The notes under the pieces are model-generated. The model had not been told where the DNA came from. It was given only the letters and a program-made list of their open reading frames with translations, and made no database searches. Below, in pieces: positions 25,109 to 34,012 of a DNA stretch of 49,054 nucleotides. The DNA lies in assembly GCA_947625895.1 (NCBI GenBank), contig CANQPZ010000007.1, positions 1 to 49,054 on the forward strand. Direction: 5' to 3'. The translations under genes and the position numbers were made by a program. The DNA comes from an uncultured Clostridia bacterium (GTDB taxonomy: Bacteria; Bacillota; Clostridia; TANB77; CAG-508). The stretch's first letter is position 1; each line of letters begins with the position of its first letter.

Positions 25109-26152
25109 TTAGCTAATATCTTCCCATTGCAAGTGTGCATTTGCTCCTATATTCCTAACTGCCTTTTTCCAAACAACTTTGTATAAGTCTTCAGCTGGAA
25201 TTCCTGATGTGTTTGGTCCTTTAACAGTTAAGTCGTCTCTTGTTAAAACAGAGCCTTTTCTTATTGGTCTTGTTGTTACAACCGTTTGAAAAGTTTTCTC
25301 CATAAATTCTTTTTCTTCTTCTAATGGTTCTTTTTTGCCTTGTTGCATTTTCCTTATGTTCTTAGCATAATCGCAAAGTTCTGTTGCTTCTGCAGGAGTC
25401 ATAGACCATTCTATATCACTGCCTTTTCTTTGTTTGCTATCTGTAAAGTGTTTTTCAATAATAGATGCTCCTAATGCTAATGCAGCATATGATGAGTAAT
25501 TATTTAAGGAGTGATCTGATAGTCCTATTACCTCACCTGGAAATGCTTTTTCAATTTCTTTTAATGCATTTAATCTTATTTTGTCTTCAGGTGTAGGATA
25601 AATATTAGTGCAATGTAGAATTGCAAATTGATCATGATATTTTTTTATTGTGTCTACTGCTTTTCTAACTCCATCAATATCATGCATGCCTGTTGATATG
25701 ACTATTGGTCTTCTTTTGCTAGCTACATATTCTAGCAAAGGAAAATTGTTCATTTGTGATGAACTAATTTTATAGCCTGCAACGTTCATCCTTTCCAATC
25801 TGTCAACTGCGGCAAAAGAAAATGGTGATGATATAAAAATCATTCCTTTTTCTTCAACGTAATTCTTTAGTTCAATTTCCTCTTTTTCTGTCAAACATAT
25901 TTCCTCTAATGAGTCATAAAGGTTTCCATGTCCAACTTTAGATAGTTGTATCTCTTTGGCCACTGGGCTAAGTTCTTCTTCTGGTATGTGCGTTTGGTGT
26001 TTAATAATTTCAATTCCTGAGCTTTGAGCTGCATCTACCATTTCTTTAGCAATTTTTAAGCTTCCACCATGATTGATACCAATTTCTGCAATAACTACTG
26101 GATCGTAATTTTTTCCAATTCTTCTCCCCGCTATTTCAATATACTTTCCCAT
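25109..26152 (-). CDS. neuB: N-acetylneuraminate synthase family protein
   Basis: NeuB-type enzymes condense phosphoenolpyruvate with a hexosamine to make sialic, legionaminic or pseudaminic acid. The 347-aa protein has the TIM barrel ('VVIAEIGINHGGSLKIAKEMVDAA', 'FISSPFSFAAVDRLERMNVAGYKISSSQMNNFPLL', 'VISTGMHDIDGVRKAV', 'GLSDHSLNNYSSYAALALGASIIEKHFT') and a C-terminal SAF domain ('TRPIRKGSVLTRDDLTVKGP'). No neuA, neuC or other nonulosonic acid gene is adjacent, so the sugar cannot be named. Confidence 0.87.
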   Translation of the reverse strand: MGKYIEIAGRRIGKNYDPVVIAEIGINHGGSLKIAKEMVDAAQSSGIEIIKHQTHIPEEELSPVAKEIQLSKVGHGNLYDSLEEICLTEKEEIELKNYVEEKGMIFISSPFSFAAVDRLERMNVAGYKISSSQMNNFPLLEYVASKRRPIVISTGMHDIDGVRKAVDTIKKYHDQFAILHCTNIYPTPEDKIRLNALKEIEKAFPGEVIGLSDHSLNNYSSYAALALGASIIEKHFTDSKQRKGSDIEWSMTPAEATELCDYAKNIRKMQQGKKEPLEEEKEFMEKTFQTVVTTRPIRKGSVLTRDDLTVKGPNTSGIPAEDLYKVVWKKAVRNIGANAHLQWEDIS

Positions 26153-26245
26153 ATCCTTTCTCCCTTATTAGAGCTTTCGTAATTTATTGCCACAAAAATA
26201 GTTATTTAATGTGGATCAAACTAAATTACACTCCTATCTGGTTGC

Positions 26246-26274
26246 ATTTTATCATACCTGATCTCATTTTTCAA
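26246..26274 (-). promoter_or_regulatory. Predicted promoter of neuB-hpt-uvrC
   Basis: Minus-strand TTGAAA, 17-bp spacer, TAAAAT. The -10 is 94 bp before the neuB ATG. Confidence 0.55.
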
Positions 26275-26296
26275 TCATTTGTTTTTTTCTCTTAAT

Positions 26297-26325
26297 TTGC
26301 ATTTTTCGTTTTTTTATAGTAATAT
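26297..26325 (+). promoter_or_regulatory. Predicted promoter of the glmS leader
   Basis: TTGCAT, 17-bp spacer, TAATAT, about 60 bp before the ribozyme cleavage site. Confidence 0.5.
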
Positions 26326-26380
26326 ACTTTTGTAGTGTGAAATAATATATATTAAAATAATTGGAAGGAGGTTATTTGTT

Positions 26381-26560
26381 AATTATAAAGCGCCAGCAGC
26401 ACTTTTACAGTGCTTAACGAGGTTAGAGTTTATCGAATTTTCGGCGGGTAACTCTATGGCATATTACTGTCATTAGAAAAAAACAAAAACTAATAGTGAT
26501 ATTAGAACAAAAACTTTTTCACGTAATTATATTTTTTCACATAATATTACTCTAGTAAAA
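26381..26560 (+). ncRNA. glmS ribozyme, glucosamine-6-phosphate-activated
   Basis: The leader contains the family core: AAAGCGCCAGCAGCAC ... ACGAGGTTAGAGTTTATCGA ... TTTTCGGCGGGTAACTCTATGGC. The self-cleavage site should be between A26389 and G26390, just 5' of GCGCC. High glucosamine-6-phosphate triggers cleavage of the mRNA and so lowers GlmS. The 5' boundary is clear; the 3' end of the peripheral stems (P4 region) is approximate. It lies immediately upstream of glmS. Confidence 0.93.
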
Positions 26561-26640
26561 GACAGATTTTATAACTGCCTTCGGCTTTTTTGAATTCTGT
26601 TTTTGATACCACAGTGTTGCTAGGATAAAGGAGGTATATT

Positions 26641-28479
26641 ATGTGTGGTATTGTAGGATATATAGGTTCTAGAAAAGCTAAACCTATATTAATCAACGGA
26701 CTTTTAAGATTGGAATATCGTGGTTATGATTCAGCTGGTATTGCTACAATAGAAAAAGGCGGTATTTCAGTTGTAAAAAACAAAGGAAGAGTTGCTGAAC
26801 TTGAAAAAGTTCCTGCTATTGATTCACTTGAAGGAACTATTGGTATTGCTCATACTAGATGGGCTACTCATGGAAAACCTTCAACAGAAAATTCTCACCC
26901 TCATGTAAATGGTAAAAAAGATTTTGCCGTTGTACATAACGGAATTATTGAAAATTATAATGAATTAAGAGAATTTTTATTAAAAGAGGGATACACTTTC
27001 TATTCTCAAACAGATACAGAAGTTATTCCTAATTTAATAGATTACCATTATAACAAAGATGAAAAAGATGATGATCAAAAAGTTTTAAGAGCAGTTGTCG
27101 CTGCTTGTTCAGAATTAAAAGGAAGTTTTGCATTAGAAATTCTTTCTACTCACCTTCCTGATAAAATGATTGTTGTTAGAAAAGACAGTCCTTTAGTAAT
27201 TGGTAAATCAAATACAGAAAATTATATTAGTTCTGATATACCAGCTATTCTTTCATATACTAAAGATTTTTATTTACTAAATGATTATGAATATGCTGTA
27301 TTATCTAAAGGTTCTGCAGAATTTTATAATTCTGATTTAAAACCTATTAAAAAAGAAGTTGTAAATATTGATTGGAATGCATCTGCTGCTGAAAAAGATG
27401 GTTATCCAGATTTCATGTTAAAAGAAATTAATGAACAACCAAAATCTATTAGAGAAACTATAGGTTCTAGACTTTCAGCTGATGGTTCTTGCAATATTGA
27501 ATCACTTGATTTCACAAAAGAATATTTAGAATCATTAAATAAAATTTATATTGTTGCATGTGGTACAGCTATGCATGCTGGACTTGTTGGAAAAACAATT
27601 TTTGAAAAATTCTGTCATATTCCAACAGAAGTTGATATTGCATCAGAATTTCGTTATAGAGATCCTTTAATTAATGATAAAACATTAGTTATCTTTATTA
27701 CTCAATCTGGTGAAACAGCTGATACTATTGCAGCATTAAAACTTTCAAAGCAAAAAGGTGCTAAGACATTAGCAATTTCAAATGTTATTGGAAGTTCTAT
27801 TACTAGAGAAGCTGATTATACAGTTTATACTCATGCAGGTCCTGAAATTGCTGTTGCTTCTACAAAAGCATATACTTCTCAAGTTGTTTTAATTTCAATA
27901 ATTGCAATTTATTTTTCAAAATTATTAGGAAAAAAAGGTGCTGAAATTGACAACCTTAGAAATGCAATTTTAGAATTACCTACAAAAGTTGAAGAAACTT
28001 TAAAAACTGCTACAGCTATTAAAAGCTTTGCAAAAAAAGTTTATAAAGAAAAAGATTTATTCTTCCTTGGAAGAGGAATTGATTATAATGTAGCCTTAGA
28101 AGCATCATTAAAATTAAAAGAAATTTCTTATATACATTCAGATGCTTATGCAGCTGGTGAATTAAAACATGGACCAATTGCATTAATTGAAAAAGACGTT
28201 ACAGTTGTTTCAATTATGACTGATCCAGCTTTAGTTGAGAAAACTATAAGCAATGTTCAAGAAGTAATTACTAGAGGCGCTAAAACTTTAGTTATTACAA
28301 ATCAAGATTTAGGAGATCATAAATTCGACAATGTAATTAAAATTCCAGAAACAAATCCACTTATCTCTCCTATCTTATCAGTTATACCTATGCAATTATT
28401 TGCTTATTATATTTCAAAAGAAAAAGGTTTAGATGTTGATAAACCTAGAAATTTAGCAAAATCAGTTACTGTAGAGTAA
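26641..28479 (+). CDS. glmS: Glutamine-fructose-6-phosphate aminotransferase
   Basis: GlmS makes glucosamine-6-phosphate for peptidoglycan. The 612-aa enzyme opens MCGIVGYIG, exposing the Cys1 nucleophile of the glutaminase domain, and has 'LRLEYRGYDSAGIA' and 'HTRWATHGKPS'. Two SIS sugar-isomerase domains follow ('ACGTAMHAGLVGKTIFEK', 'ITQSGETADTIAAL') with the C-terminal 'KSVTVE'. GGAGG precedes the ATG. Controlled by the ribozyme upstream. Confidence 0.97.
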   Translation: MCGIVGYIGSRKAKPILINGLLRLEYRGYDSAGIATIEKGGISVVKNKGRVAELEKVPAIDSLEGTIGIAHTRWATHGKPSTENSHPHVNGKKDFAVVHNGIIENYNELREFLLKEGYTFYSQTDTEVIPNLIDYHYNKDEKDDDQKVLRAVVAACSELKGSFALEILSTHLPDKMIVVRKDSPLVIGKSNTENYISSDIPAILSYTKDFYLLNDYEYAVLSKGSAEFYNSDLKPIKKEVVNIDWNASAAEKDGYPDFMLKEINEQPKSIRETIGSRLSADGSCNIESLDFTKEYLESLNKIYIVACGTAMHAGLVGKTIFEKFCHIPTEVDIASEFRYRDPLINDKTLVIFITQSGETADTIAALKLSKQKGAKTLAISNVIGSSITREADYTVYTHAGPEIAVASTKAYTSQVVLISIIAIYFSKLLGKKGAEIDNLRNAILELPTKVEETLKTATAIKSFAKKVYKEKDLFFLGRGIDYNVALEASLKLKEISYIHSDAYAAGELKHGPIALIEKDVTVVSIMTDPALVEKTISNVQEVITRGAKTLVITNQDLGDHKFDNVIKIPETNPLISPILSVIPMQLFAYYISKEKGLDVDKPRNLAKSVTVE

Positions 28480-28513
28480 CAAAAAAATAATATTACAAAT
28501 CACAAATCAAATC

Positions 28514-28543
28514 AAAAAGCTACGTTTAAACGTAGCTTTTTTT
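28514..28543. terminator. Bidirectional terminator between glmS and the DUF2508 gene
   Basis: AAAAAGCTACGTTTAAACGTAGCTTTTTTT is a perfect stem flanked by A and T runs. It serves converging genes on both strands. Confidence 0.9.
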
Positions 28544-28547
28544 ATTT

Positions 28548-28838
28548 TTATTCTTCATTTTCATACATATTTATTTTTCTATAGACTTTTCTTGCCTCAT
28601 TTGTATTAATTTCTATTTTTTTATTTTTAGCTTGTTTTAGTAAATAACTAAGTTTAGCTTGTTCAGATTTTATTTGATATGCATAATAATCGATTAATTC
28701 TCCCCTTGCATATTCAAAATTTTTATGTGCTAAATCTAATCTTCTTTGTGATTCTATAATACTTTGCACAATACTTAAATCACTTTCATTTTTATCTAAA
28801 TCAATGATAGGTACTTCTTTAATATATGGTTCTTTCAC
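28548..28838 (-). CDS. Small DUF2508 (YaaL-like) protein
   Basis: The 96-aa helical protein has 'SIIESQRRLDLAHKNFEYARGELIDYYAYQIKSEQAKLSYLLKQAKNKKI', which matches the DUF2508/YaaL pattern of an acidic amphipathic core ending in a Lys-rich stretch. Function unknown. It is the last gene of the hydrogenase-maturation cluster, 29 bp after the nucleotidyltransferase. Confidence 0.6.
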   Translation of the reverse strand: MKEPYIKEVPIIDLDKNESDLSIVQSIIESQRRLDLAHKNFEYARGELIDYYAYQIKSEQAKLSYLLKQAKNKKIEINTNEARKVYRKINMYENEE

Positions 28839-28867
28839 TTTTGTTTCCCCCTATCATTATTATATGA

Positions 28868-29524
28868 TTAACTTTTTTTAATATTCTCTATTTTTTGTTT
28901 TTTGTCCTCTTTTTCATATTTTTCATAAATCTTTTTATAATTTTCAATTGTTTTATCTTGTCCAATTTCTTCTAAGATTTTTTGGTATACTGGCACTTCT
29001 AATAATTCTTTTCTTATTTTTTCAAAATCTTCTATTATTTGTTCTGGTACAAATTTACTCCATGATTCCTTATCATTTAATAATATATATCCTCTAAGTT
29101 CTGTTGCAGAAATATTTATTTCATTTCTATCAACTAATAATTCGTCAACACCTCTCATCTGTTCTTCTGAAAACCAATCTTTTCTTATTTCGTCATTTCC
29201 AGAAACAATCAAATCAGCAAATCTTCCTTCATATTCAATTGTTTTATCTATAACATATTGTCCCCATTTAGCTGTTACATCAAATTCATTTGTCATATCT
29301 ACAAGTTTTTCTATTTCAACTTCAGGTGTGTTATACACTTTTTTTATTAGTTCAATTCTTAGATCTGCAGAAAATGGATTTCTCAATGTTTTACTTTCTT
29401 GGCTTGAGCCAACAAGTACTAATGTCTTTTTACATAGTTCAATACTTTTGTCAATTATTAATTGATGTCCTTTATGAATATGAGTAAATCTTCCACATAC
29501 CATTCCTAATTCATATTTTTTCAT
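28868..29524 (-). CDS. Nicotinamide-nucleotide adenylyltransferase-like nucleotidyltransferase
   Basis: The 218-aa protein starts 'LGMVCGRFTHIHKGHQLIIDKSIELCKK', with the T/HxGH motif, and has 'ISATELRGYILLND', the ISxTxxR motif of the adenylyl/cytidylyl transferase superfamily. The layout resembles the NMN adenylyltransferase part of NadR, without its kinase domain. The last ~50 residues are charged and helical. It would make NAD from NMN or nicotinate mononucleotide, but the substrate is inferred. Confidence 0.75.
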   Translation of the reverse strand: MKKYELGMVCGRFTHIHKGHQLIIDKSIELCKKTLVLVGSSQESKTLRNPFSADLRIELIKKVYNTPEVEIEKLVDMTNEFDVTAKWGQYVIDKTIEYEGRFADLIVSGNDEIRKDWFSEEQMRGVDELLVDRNEINISATELRGYILLNDKESWSKFVPEQIIEDFEKIRKELLEVPVYQKILEEIGQDKTIENYKKIYEKYEKEDKKQKIENIKKS

Positions 29525-29567
29525 TTATCTCAGCTCCTTTTAAGAGTTAATTTCAAGCAAAAATATT

Positions 29568-30779
29568 TTATATCTTTTTTTGATTATTATCAATAGAAAA
29601 TATAGGAGCTATACTTCTTTCTAATATGCCGTGTATTTTAGCAATTGTAATTCCATAATTAGTAAATGGTACTCCTTGCTTAACAGCACTTTCCATTCTT
29701 GATTTCATTTCATTTGGATTTAACATACATCCACCACAATGAATTATCAAATCATATTTTTTCAAATCTTCTGGAAAACTTGTTCCACTACTCCATTCAA
29801 AATCTAAATCTTTATTGGTATATTTTTTTAGCCAATTTGGTAGCTTTACTGTCCCAATATCATCACACTGCCTATGATGTGTGCATCCTTCACTTATTAG
29901 AATTTTTGAGTTATTTTCTAATTGTTCTATTTTCTTTGCACCTTCTACTGCTACTTTTAGAAATCCTTTATATCTAGCCATTAAAATTGAAAATGATGTT
30001 AGTTTAATATGTTCTGGAACAATTTTATTTACTTTTTCAAATACTTGTGAATCTGTAATTACAATTGCTGGTTCTTTGTTTAATGATTTTAGAGTTTCTT
30101 CTAATTCAGTTTCCTTTGTTACAACTGCTATTGCATTAGAGTCAATAATATCTCTTATTGCTAATTGTTGTGGCATAATCATTCTTCCTTTTGGTGCCGC
30201 ACTATCAATAGGTGTAACAAGTATGGCTAAATCGTTTTTCTTTATTAAATCACCAACAAATTTTACTTCATCTTGTTTAGTTTTGTTTGATAATTTTCCT
30301 ATTGTATTTTTTAAATCTTCTATTCCAATTTTTTCAGTAGCACTTACATAAGCAATATTATCTTCATTTTGAGGTACCTTATCCACTTTATCCACTTTGT
30401 TTTTAGCAATAATATATGGAATATTTTTTTCTTTAAATAGACTTATTAATTCTTCTTCTTTTTGGTTTAAATCTCTATCCGCTTCTGTAACAAGAATTGC
30501 TATATCACAACTATTTAAAATTTTTCTAGTTTTTTCAATTCTTTTTTCTCCAAGATCACCTTCGTCATCAAATCCGGGAGTATCAATAATTATTACTGGT
30601 CCAAGTGGAAGTAATTCCATTGATTTTCTAACCGGATCTGTTGTAGTTCCTTTAATACTACTTACTACTGATAAATCCTGATTTGTAATTGCATTAACTA
30701 GACTGCTTTTTCCTGCATTCCTACATCCAAAAAAAGCTATATTTAATCTTTCTCCAACAGGAGTATCATTTAAACTCAT
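29568..30779 (-). CDS. hydF: [FeFe]-hydrogenase maturation GTPase HydF
   Basis: HydF is the scaffold on which the diiron subcluster is built before transfer to HydA. The 403-aa protein has an N-terminal GTPase domain (G1 'GCRNAGKSS', G3 'DTPGFDDEG', G4 'KNKVDKVD'). The C-terminal cluster-binding domain has 'EGCTHHRQCDD' and 'IHCGGCMLNPNEM', supplying the cysteine ligands. It follows hydG by 14 bp. Confidence 0.95.
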   Translation of the reverse strand: MSLNDTPVGERLNIAFFGCRNAGKSSLVNAITNQDLSVVSSIKGTTTDPVRKSMELLPLGPVIIIDTPGFDDEGDLGEKRIEKTRKILNSCDIAILVTEADRDLNQKEEELISLFKEKNIPYIIAKNKVDKVDKVPQNEDNIAYVSATEKIGIEDLKNTIGKLSNKTKQDEVKFVGDLIKKNDLAILVTPIDSAAPKGRMIMPQQLAIRDIIDSNAIAVVTKETELEETLKSLNKEPAIVITDSQVFEKVNKIVPEHIKLTSFSILMARYKGFLKVAVEGAKKIEQLENNSKILISEGCTHHRQCDDIGTVKLPNWLKKYTNKDLDFEWSSGTSFPEDLKKYDLIIHCGGCMLNPNEMKSRMESAVKQGVPFTNYGITIAKIHGILERSIAPIFSIDNNQKKI

Positions 30780-30793
30780 AAATTCACCTCAAT

Positions 30794-32215
30794 TTAGAAA
30801 CGGAAATCTCTTTCTCCATTTTCAATTTTAACTAATCTTTCTCTTACTATTTTCTTTACTTCTTCTTTTCCTATATTATCAATTTCTTTTTCTATTAATT
30901 CTTCACCAATTTTTTTAGTATCTTCTGAAGCATAATCCATTAAGAATTCTTTAAGTGTCATAAGTGCATTTGGATGGCAACAGTTTTGAATTTGTCCTGA
31001 TTTACATAAACTCATAAATCTATCACCTGTTCTACCTTCTCTATAGCAAGCTGTACAGAATGAAGGAATATATCCAGTTCTCATTAACCAATTTACAACT
31101 TCATCTAATGTTCTATTGTCTGAAACATCAAATTGTTCTGTGTCATGTGGTCTTTCTTCTTCGCAATATCCACCAACTGAAGTACGTGATCCACCACTAA
31201 TTTGGCTTACTCCTAATCTAATTATTTTTTCTCTTACTGCTGGTGTTTCACGTGTTGAGATAATCATTCCTGTATAAGGTACAGCTATTCTTATGCAAGC
31301 TGCAATTTTGCAAAACATTTCATCACTTAAAGAATTGTCGAAATCATTTGGATCTATATCGTCAGCTCTTTTTACTCTTGGTACACTTATTGTATGTGGT
31401 CCAACTCCATGAACTGCTTCTAAGTGTTCTGCATGCATTAAAAGTCCTGCAAATTCATATTTATATTTATCTAATCCAAATAGTACTCCAATTCCAACAT
31501 CATCAATGCCACCTTCCATAGCTCTATCCATAGCTTCAGTATGATATGCATAATTATGTTTTGGTCCTGTTGGATGAAGATATTCATAGCTTTCTTTATG
31601 ATATGTTTCTTGGAAAAGGATATATGTTCCTATTCCTGCTTCTTTTAGTTTTCTGTAATTTTCTACAGTTGTTGCAGCTATATTAACATTTACTCTTCTT
31701 ATAGCTCCATTTTTATGTTTTATTGAATATATAGTTTTTATGCAATCTAAAATGTATTCAATAGGATTATTAACTGGATCTTCTCCTGCTTCAATAGCTA
31801 AACGTTTATGTCCCATATCTTGAAGTGCTATTACTTCATTTTTAACTTCTTCTTGAGTAAGTTTTTTACGAGGAATATTTTTATTCTTCATATGATATGG
31901 ACAATATAAACATCCATTTACACAATAATTTGAAAGATATAAAGGTGCAAACATAACTATTCTATTTCCATAAAAATCTTTCTTAATTTGTTCTGCTAAA
32001 TCATATATTACTTTTACCTTTTCTTCATCTTCGCATGCTAAAAGTACACTTGCCTCTCTGTGACTTAATCCTTTTCTTAGTTTTGCCTTTTCAATAATTT
32101 TGTCGACAAGTTCTAGATTGTTCTTATTTTCCTCAGCATATTTTAATGTTTCTTGTATCTCCTCGTCATTAATAAATTCTTCTGCTTTCATTGATTTTGG
32201 ATCATATTTTATCAT
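30794..32215 (-). CDS. hydG: [FeFe]-hydrogenase maturation radical SAM enzyme HydG
   Basis: HydG cleaves tyrosine to give CO and cyanide bound to iron. The 473-aa protein has the radical SAM cysteines in 'NYCVNGCLYCPYH' and the ThiH/HydG barrel. The C-terminal cluster ligands are in 'PSFCTACYREGRTGDRFMSLCKSGQIQNCCHPNAL'. It is in the usual E-G-F order, 17 bp after hydE. Confidence 0.96.
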   Translation of the reverse strand: MIKYDPKSMKAEEFINDEEIQETLKYAEENKNNLELVDKIIEKAKLRKGLSHREASVLLACEDEEKVKVIYDLAEQIKKDFYGNRIVMFAPLYLSNYCVNGCLYCPYHMKNKNIPRKKLTQEEVKNEVIALQDMGHKRLAIEAGEDPVNNPIEYILDCIKTIYSIKHKNGAIRRVNVNIAATTVENYRKLKEAGIGTYILFQETYHKESYEYLHPTGPKHNYAYHTEAMDRAMEGGIDDVGIGVLFGLDKYKYEFAGLLMHAEHLEAVHGVGPHTISVPRVKRADDIDPNDFDNSLSDEMFCKIAACIRIAVPYTGMIISTRETPAVREKIIRLGVSQISGGSRTSVGGYCEEERPHDTEQFDVSDNRTLDEVVNWLMRTGYIPSFCTACYREGRTGDRFMSLCKSGQIQNCCHPNALMTLKEFLMDYASEDTKKIGEELIEKEIDNIGKEEVKKIVRERLVKIENGERDFRF

Positions 32216-32232
32216 AATTTTTATCCTCCTTT

Positions 32233-33291
32233 TTAATTCTTGTAATCTCCTCTATCTACAACGATTTCACATCCTGTTTTACTTACTCTTTGTTTCAAAC
32301 ATTCAATGCATTGTGCAGCTTCATCTCCTGTGCAAATCTTATTATCATATAGCATATATTTTTTTCTTACATTGGTTGGCGATAGATTTGGCATAAGTAC
32401 ATTTGCTCCGGCATTTATTCCTTTTTCTCTTCCAAGTGGATCTATAGTTCCAAGTGCTGTTGTTGCCGGTAATAATACGTGTGGCAAAGTTAATCTTATT
32501 AATCCAAGCATAAATAGTGTCATATCAACTGTTCCTTGCAGTTTATCTTTAAAAGGTGTGTCTTTATGTGGTACAAATGGTCCAATTCCAACCATATGCG
32601 GTTGAAGCTCTTTTAAGAATAACAGTTCTGCAGCTAGATTTTCTTCTGTTTGATATGGAGAACCTACCATAAAACCTGCTCCGACTTGGTAACCTAATTC
32701 TTTTAATTCGTGTAGGCAGTTTACTCTATTATCAAAGCTCATCTCTTCTGGATGAAGTTTTTCATAATGAGATTTTGTTGCTGTCTCATGTCTTAAAAGA
32801 TATCTATCTGCTCCAGCTTGTTTAAGTTTTTTATAGCTTTCAAAACTTCTTTCTCCAATTGAAAGAGTTATTGCACAGTCTGGATGTCTAGATTTTATTT
32901 CTTTTAGTATTTCTTCTAGTATCTCATCTGTAAAAAATAAGTCTTCTCCACCTTGCAATACAAACGTACGAAAGCCAAGTTCATAGCCTTGATCTGCACA
33001 ATCTATAATTTGTTCTTTCGTTAATCTATATCTATCTGCATTTTTATTGCTTCTACGTATTCCACAATAAAGGCAATCATTCTTGCAATAATTAGTAAAT
33101 TCAATAAGTCCTCTTATATATATCTTTTTTCCATATATAGAGTCACAAACTTGTCTTGAATTTTTATATAGATATTCTTTGCATAAATCTTTATTTTTTA
33201 TTAAGAATAAATACTCTTCATACGTAAGTTTTTCTTCTTTTCTTAGTTTATCTATTAAATTATTACACGTTGCTGTAAGCTGTTTTTGCAT
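32233..33291 (-). CDS. hydE: [FeFe]-hydrogenase maturation radical SAM enzyme HydE
   Basis: HydE is a radical SAM enzyme acting on the HydG product. The cluster motif 'NYCKNDCLYCGIRRSN' is intact and the barrel continues with 'VLQGGEDLFFTDEI' and 'ITLSIGERSFESYKKLKQAG'. The track start (MERLEDW) lies inside the upstream gene; the ATG giving MQKQLTATCNN fits better, overlapping the TM1266-type gene by 29 bases. Confidence 0.94.
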   Translation of the reverse strand: MQKQLTATCNNLIDKLRKEEKLTYEEYLFLIKNKDLCKEYLYKNSRQVCDSIYGKKIYIRGLIEFTNYCKNDCLYCGIRRSNKNADRYRLTKEQIIDCADQGYELGFRTFVLQGGEDLFFTDEILEEILKEIKSRHPDCAITLSIGERSFESYKKLKQAGADRYLLRHETATKSHYEKLHPEEMSFDNRVNCLHELKELGYQVGAGFMVGSPYQTEENLAAELLFLKELQPHMVGIGPFVPHKDTPFKDKLQGTVDMTLFMLGLIRLTLPHVLLPATTALGTIDPLGREKGINAGANVLMPNLSPTNVRKKYMLYDNKICTGDEAAQCIECLKQRVSKTGCEIVVDRGDYKN

Positions 33292-33508
33292 AAACACCAT
33301 CCAATCTTCCAATCTTTCCACTCAAAGTGTTTATAACATCTTGTGGTGCATCAATTGCAATTGATATTACGTTTATTCCTTTTTTATGATATGGAACTCC
33401 CATTCTTCCAATAATGTAATCACCATATTCAGATAATAATTTATTTAATTCTGATACACTATCTTTGTTTTCTACAATTATCCCAATAACCGCAACTCTT
33501 GTTTCCAT
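33263..33508 (-). CDS. TM1266-type putative iron-only hydrogenase system regulator
   Basis: The 81-aa protein 'METRVAVIGIIVENKDSVSELNKLLSEYGDYIIGRMGVPYHKKGINVISIAIDAPQDVINTLSGKIGRLDGVYAKTAYSNV' matches the small ACT-like family found with hydEFG. A textbook AAGGAGG sits five bases before this ATG, so the 12 extra residues in the track are not used. It leads the maturation operon, with a structured leader upstream. Confidence 0.9.
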   Translation of the reverse strand: METRVAVIGIIVENKDSVSELNKLLSEYGDYIIGRMGVPYHKKGINVISIAIDAPQDVINTLSGKIGRLDGVYAKTAYSNV

Positions 33509-33519
33509 ATATTCCTCCT

Positions 33520-33640
33520 TAAAAATGAAAAAACTGTTACCCAACTAAAAGGCACAGTTATACATACAATACTTTTATAAATTAGTGCTCTTTCGGTTAG
33601 GTTCGCTTTTAGCTCTGCTTTCCGTTAGAAATTTTTCAAA
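33520..33640 (-). promoter_or_regulatory. Folded 5' leader of the hydrogenase-maturation operon
   Basis: The minus-strand leader has an imperfect direct repeat (CTAACGGAAAGcAGaGCTAA and CTAACCGAAAGaGCaCTAA). Long-range complementary pieces include CCTAAC with GTTGGG, CTAAAAG with CTTTTAG and GCAC with GTGC. It ends ~10 bases before the ribosome site. It matches no riboswitch I know. Confidence 0.4.
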
Positions 33641-33643
33641 TGC

Positions 33644-33672
33644 ATTTTAGCATTTATTTGATTCGTTTTCAA
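33644..33672 (-). promoter_or_regulatory. Predicted promoter of the TM1266-hydE-hydG-hydF operon
   Basis: Minus-strand TTGAAA, 17-bp spacer, TAAAAT, giving a ~130-nt leader. Confidence 0.6.
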
Positions 33673-33730
33673 TAGTTTTTTATTACTGTTTATGATAAAT
33701 ATGTAAAAATATTTTCCAATATATAACTAT

Positions 33731-33759
33731 TTGACTTTGCATAAAAAATGTGCTAGAAT
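33731..33759 (+). promoter_or_regulatory. Predicted sigma-A promoter of the T-box transcript
   Basis: TTGACT, 17-bp spacer, TAGAAT, just before the T-box leader. Confidence 0.75.
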
Positions 33760-33775
33760 TTTTTATTATAAATTT

Positions 33776-33990
33776 AGGCTATGATAAGAGACTATAGTAA
33801 TCTAAGTTTTATTCAGAGAGTCTGTGGTTGGTGAAAACAGATTAAAACATTTTATGAATCTACTCTTTAGCTTCTAACCTAATAAGTTAGACCTTTAGTA
33901 CAGGTTATAGTACAATTTAAGTAATAAATTAAGGTGGTACCGCGAATAATCGCCCTTCTGTTTTTATAACAGAAGGGTTTTTGTTTTATC
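33776..33990 (+). promoter_or_regulatory. T-box riboswitch, serine-type
   Basis: The T-box sequence AAGGTGGTACCGCG is at 33931-33944, followed by the terminator CCCTTCTGTT...AACAGAAGGGTTTTTG (33953-33986), which competes with the antiterminator. Stem I begins near AAGAGACTAT and closes with CTCTT. The specifier is read as UCU (33859-33861) in GAATCTACTC, a serine codon, fitting serS downstream. Uncharged tRNA-Ser should allow read-through. Confidence 0.93.
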
Positions 33991-34012
33991 ATCTTAAAAG
34001 AGGAGGTTTTTT

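Noticed and set aside
25085-25113. Hairpin AAGAGTATGAT / ATCATACTCTT at the end of neuB as a terminator
   Set aside because: On the minus strand it is followed by AAAAA and not a T run, and hpt follows closely; at best it is a processing or partial pause site.
26376-26417. Possible 13-codon TTG-start ORF at the 5' edge of the glmS ribozyme after GGAAGGAGG
   Set aside because: It would run into conserved ribozyme core; the match to the ribozyme fully explains the sequence and no conservation test is possible here.
33776-33990. tRNA gene in the leader before serS
   Set aside because: The conserved AAGGTGGTACCGCG and following terminator identify a T-box; there is no cloverleaf with a T-loop.
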